Below, in pieces: positions 59,451 to 64,000 of a stretch of 64,000 nucleotides of DNA. Numbering within the stretch: the first letter of the stretch is position 1; the number at the start of each line of letters is the position of its first letter. The notes below the pieces were generated by a model that was not told the DNA's origin, ran no database searches, and saw nothing but the letters and a program-made list of their open reading frames with translations. The stretch covers positions 4,520,130 through 4,584,129 of the forward strand of contig JAKULF010000006.1 of assembly GCA_022661535.1 (NCBI GenBank), written 5' to 3'. A program made the translations under genes and the position numbers. This DNA is from Eutypa lata (lineage: Eukaryota; Ascomycota; Sordariomycetes; Xylariales; Diatrypaceae).

Positions 59451-62400
59451 ATTTCGTAAATAAAAATATATAATATTATTAAAGGTTTTATATATACGTT
59501 ATCGTTTAAATTATATATTAAATATTATAATATTTTTTAAAATTAATTATTTAATAATAAAATAAATATATTTAAAAAATTTAAGTTATTTTAAGTATAA
59601 TAAAATAAAGGTTTAATTAAAATAAATGTATTATGTTAAAAGTTTTATAAAAAATAATTTATTTTATTTATTATTATTAAAAAGTTAATAATAATTTATA
59701 AAAATTATTTTATAAAAGTTTAAATGTTTTTTAAATTAATATATTATAATTATTTTTTATATTGTTAAAATTATAACTTTAAAAGCTTTTATTATATTAA
59801 ATTATTTATATATAACTTTATTTAAATAATTAAAGTAATAATAATAATATACGATTAAAAAGAATTTTAAAATTTATAAATTTATAAATTTATAATTTAT
59901 AAATTTAAAGATTTATAAGTTTAAATAATTAAAGTATAAAAAATTTATAAATTTATAAAGTTATAAAGTAATTTATTTAAACGTTTTTTAAATTAATATA
60001 TTATTATTATTATTTTAATTATTTTGAAAAAAATCGTTTAAAGATAATATTATATAAAAGAAATTTAAAATATTATATTTTTTTTATTAAAATAATAATA
60101 ATAATATATTAGTTTAAAAAGTATTTAAAAGTAAATAATATAATAATCGTTTAATATTTTTTAAGTTATTTTTTAAATAATTTTTAATATAATTTTTTAA
60201 AGTTTTATTAAACGATTTTATATATACGTTTTAAAATTTATTTAATTAAATAAATGTTTAAATATATTAATATTAAAAGAAACGAAATAATTAATATTTA
60301 AATTAAGTTTAAAGTTAATTTTTTTATTAATTAAATTAATAATAATATTCGAATTATAATTTTTTTTATTTTAAACGAATTAATTAAAAAAAATATTTAT
60401 TTATTTTTTTTAAATAATAATTACGTAATATATTTTTGTTATATATATGATGAAATTTTATAATAAAAAAGTTTTTTAAAAAGTTTTTTTTTATTTGATT
60501 AATATTATATCGTTTTTTCGTCGAACGTTTCGAATATAAAAACTTCGTTAATTATTATAAATATTTTAATTATTTTAATTTTATTAAAAGATATCGTTAT
60601 CGTTATAAAAAAAAGTAATTTTTTAGTTATATAATTATTTACGATTTATTTTAAAAAGCTTTTTGAATTTTAAAAATCCGAACGAATTATAAAATAAACG
60701 AACTTTTTAATTATAATAATTATTAAAACTTCGTTATTTTTATTAAAAAAATAAAGTTATATAAACGGCCGTTTAAACTTAAAGGCTTAAGTATAAAAAA
60801 ATAAAATAATATATTAAATTAACTTAAAAAACATTAAAATAAAATAAAGCTTTATAAAGAAAATATATCGTTTAACGGAAAATTTAACTTTTTTTTTATA
60901 TATTAACCGTAATACGTTCGGCTTTATTTTAAAACTTTTTTTTTTAAATATTTTAATCGTTTTATATATTATATAATATCGAATTATATATTTAAACTTT
61001 ATTTAAAATTATAACGTTTTAAAGGTAAAATATAAATAAATAATAATTAATTAAATAAGTTTTTTAAACGTAAAAATTTATTATTATTATTAAAGTTATT
61101 TAAATAAATATTATATTTATAAAAAGTGAAATATATAACGATAAAGATTTCATTATTAAAGAGCTTATATAATTAAGTAATATCGTTAATAAATGGTTTA
61201 TTAACGCCGTTATTAAGGTTATATTATTTATTTTATAATTTATAACGTTAAAATATAAATATTTTTATAATTTTACGTATATATATTTTATAAAAATATA
61301 ATTAATATAATTAAAATCTTTAAATTTTTTTATATATTTTAGTAATTTATACGAAGTTATAATATATATATAAGTTAAAATATAAATTATTTATTAAAAA
61401 GATAATATTTATATAATTTTTTAATAAAAAATAAAAAAACTTTAAGATATTTTTAATTATTTTATTTAATATAAACTTTATAAATATATATTTTATATTA
61501 TTAAAAAGTTTTTAATATAAAGAATTTAATGATAATTTATTTTGTTTTATTAAACGTAATTTAAAAAAGTTATTTTTAAAATAATATAAAAATTAAAAGC
61601 AAAAAAGTTAATAAGTTTTTTTATAATTAATAAGCTTTTATAAAGCAATTAATAAGCTTTTTTAATTATAAAGTAACTTTTTTTTTATAAGTTTATAAAT
61701 TAATTACGCATAATTATTAACGTTAATAAAATATTTATTTTTAAAAAGCTTAATTAATAAAATTTTTAAAATTTTTTAATTTTAATACGTATTAAATACG
61801 TATTTATATTACTTTACTTTATAGCTTTTTCGCGAATAATTATACGTTTAAAAATATTAAAATTTAACTTTACGTTATGGATTAAATAAAAAAACGTGTT
61901 ATATAATTTTAAACATTTAAAAAATAAGTAAAAATAATAAATTAAAAAAAAGAAAAAAAGGTATAATAATAATTAATATTTTCGAATTATTTATATATAA
62001 GTAAAATGGATTTTTTAAGGATTTTTTTTAATAATTAAGTATTTACTTAATGTAAATATCTTTTTATTATTTTAATTATTATTTTAATTTTTAATTTATA
62101 TATATTATTTAAAGTAAATTTAAAATAAATCGTAATATACTTTACGACGTATTTTTACGGCTTTAAATTTTATTTATTTCGTTTATTAAATAATTATTTA
62201 TTTAAAAAAATTAATTATATTTATTTATCGAATTTATATAATAATAAACGGTTATAATTCACTTTATTTAAATGTTTAATAAAATAAATTATATTATTTT
62301 TATTTTTAAAACTTATAAATTTATAAAAATATAAATTAATAAATTTACGAATTTATAATTAATAATAGTTATTATATAAACGATAACGGTTATAAAATAA

Positions 62401-62813
62401 TAATTATAATAATTAAGCGGTTATAATTTATAAACTTATAATTTATATAAACTTAAACGTATAAACTTTATAAACTTATCGCTTATAAACTTATAAAATT
62501 ATAAATAACTTAATTATTATAATTACTTAATAATTTAAAATCGAAATTAATAATTTTATATTTACGTATTATATATACGTAATTATATATAATATAAATT
62601 TTATAATAAATTTGTAAACGATAATATAATAAAATTACGCGTTTAATTTTTAATTTAAAAATATTTATCGCGATTTTGCGCTTTTATAATTTTATTCGTT
62701 AACGTATATTACGTAATCTTAATATATAAATAATTCGTTTTATTATTTATTATTTAAAAATAATTAATATTAAAAATAAACGAAACGTTAAATTAAATAA
62801 TAATAATAACGAA

Positions 62814-62846
<33 letters not shown>

Positions 62847-63090
62847 TAAAACCTTAAGTTTAACGTAACGTTTTATTCGAATATAATAACCGAGTTTTTT
62901 TATATTTACGGCGATATTACGTATAAAGGTATTTTTTAAATGTTAAAGGATTATATAAACTTATCGTTTATTATAAAATCGTTTAAATTTATAATTTATA
63001 AACGCATTAAGTTCGAAAAATTAATTAATATAAAGATTTTAATTAAGCGTAATTATAAATTATTATTTTTTAATAAATAAAGATTTAATA

Positions 63091-63123
<33 letters not shown>

Positions 63124-63773
63124 ATTAAATTAAAAAAAAATAAATAATAATAATAATAATATAAAAAAAAATATTAATAAAAATTAACTCGATTTTGCGA
63201 TTAAATTAAGCGATTATTTTCGAAGTAATTTCGAAGATAAATTAAAGTAAAAGAAAATAATAATAACGATAAAAAATAACTTAAAATAAAAAAAGTTAAT
63301 AAGTTATTTAACGCTTTTAAAAAATATTAATAATGTTATATAATAAGTTCTTTTAATTTTAACGTTTAATTTAACTTAAATAATAACGATTATATTAAAA
63401 ACTTAAGCATTTATTATATTTTCGTTATTACGAAAAGATTTCGTATTATTTTTATTATTAAACGCGTTATTTAATTTAATAAATTTATATTTTCTTTTAT
63501 AATAATATATTATTAAATAAAATATATATATATATTATTTTAAATAATTAAAGTTTTATAAAATAAATGCTTTAAAACGTTTAATTATAATTAAAAAAAA
63601 AAAATAAAAATAAAAAAAATATAAAAAAACGAAATATTTTTTAAATATTTATTTTTATTATTACTTTATTAATTTATTAAAATTCCTTAATATTTAATTA
63701 TATATAATTACTTTATTTTAATATGTAAAACTTTTTATTTCGATTTAAAACTCTATTTCAAGCTAATAATAAC

Positions 63774-64000
63774 TTAGGGTTAGGGTTAGGGTTAGGGTTA
63801 GGGTTAGGGTTAGGGTTAGGGTTAGGGTTAGGGTTAGGGTTAGGGTTAGGGTTAGGGTTAGGGTTAGGGTTAGGGTTAGGGTTAGGGTTAGGGTTAGGGT
63901 TAGGGTTAGGGTTAGGGTTAGGGTTAGGGTTAGGGTTAGGGTTAGGGTTAGGGTTAGGGTTAGGGTTAGGGTTAGGGTTAGGGTTAGGGTTAGGGTTAGG
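63774..64000 (+). repeat. Telomere repeat (TTAGGG)n
   Basis: 227 bases of uninterrupted TTAGGG, nearly 38 units, running to the window end with the G-rich strand 5' to 3' toward the end. This is the vertebrate-type repeat used by most filamentous fungi and marks a true chromosome terminus. The array is perfect and joins the AT-rich block without a transition of degenerate telomere variants. Confidence 0.98.

Larger units (their letters stand above)
51400..63773. repeat. RIP-like AT-rich subtelomeric block
   Basis: Over 12 kb composed almost wholly of A and T. Remaining cytosines are mostly in CG or CT; CA and TG are rare, and TA is abundant, the end state of RIP. No frame of 60 codons is open on either strand. 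Related segments recur: a stretch near 53570-53720 reappears at about 54060-54300 and 55640-55830 with C/T and G/A differences. A less AT-extreme part at 60500-61250 may be a mutated transposon coding region, but no domain can be read. Confidence 0.9.

Noticed and set aside
51400..63773. Mitochondrial DNA insertion
   Set aside because: The AT richness is accompanied by CpA/TpG loss, LTR-like ends and a telomere; no mitochondrial gene or tRNA is readable.

Overview
The window is the right-hand end of a chromosome of a filamentous ascomycete. Evidence: a perfect TTAGGG array closes the + strand; genes have many short introns (about 45-150 nt) with GT..AG ends and CTAAC/CTGAC-type branch sites; gene families are typical of Pezizomycotina (Zn2Cys6 regulators, a PDR transporter, DUF7580/DUF7730-type proteins); and the terminal AT-rich DNA looks like repeat-induced point mutation (RIP), with almost no CpA or TpG. 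A sordariomycete is likely; order and genus are not determined. All exon joins below were worked out by hand from frame and splice-site agreement.

Layout. 1-24 kb is ordinary core genome with large, low-complexity intergenic DNA rich in TAGGTAGG/CCTACCTA words: a mitochondrial carrier (SAM-carrier-like), a UPF0643 protein, translation factor eIF3h, a long gene-free stretch, a large Zn2Cys6 regulator with a 1.2-kb intron inside its zinc cluster, and S-adenosylhomocysteine hydrolase. 25-33 kb holds a divergent pair: a Zn2Cys6 regulator (minus) and an 11-exon full-size PDR-type ABC transporter (plus), which looks like a regulator-efflux pump unit. At 34.5 kb lies an emopamil-binding (EXPERA) protein.

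From about 35 kb outward the DNA becomes accessory: a possible shortened membrane-protein gene, a broken SMP-30/gluconolactonase-like gene and a broken aldo-keto reductase. Among them are intact or nearly intact fungal-specific genes: a patatin phospholipase fused to ankyrin repeats, a divergent HeLo/DUF7580-like neighbour split over two overlapping frames, a DUF7730/2EXR-like protein, a possible PD-(D/E)XK-type protein with a GC-AG intron, and a conserved hypothetical protein. The patatin-ankyrin gene and its divergent partner resemble fungal allorecognition/NLR-type loci and are the best candidate for an undescribed system here.

51.4-63.8 kb is almost pure A+T with no open frame of 60 codons. 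It contains diverged duplications, a 2.1-kb element with two 267-bp LTR-like ends inserted in a 76-bp tandem array with a 5-bp target duplication, and a 15-copy 49-bp tandem array. It runs directly into 227 bp of telomere repeat.
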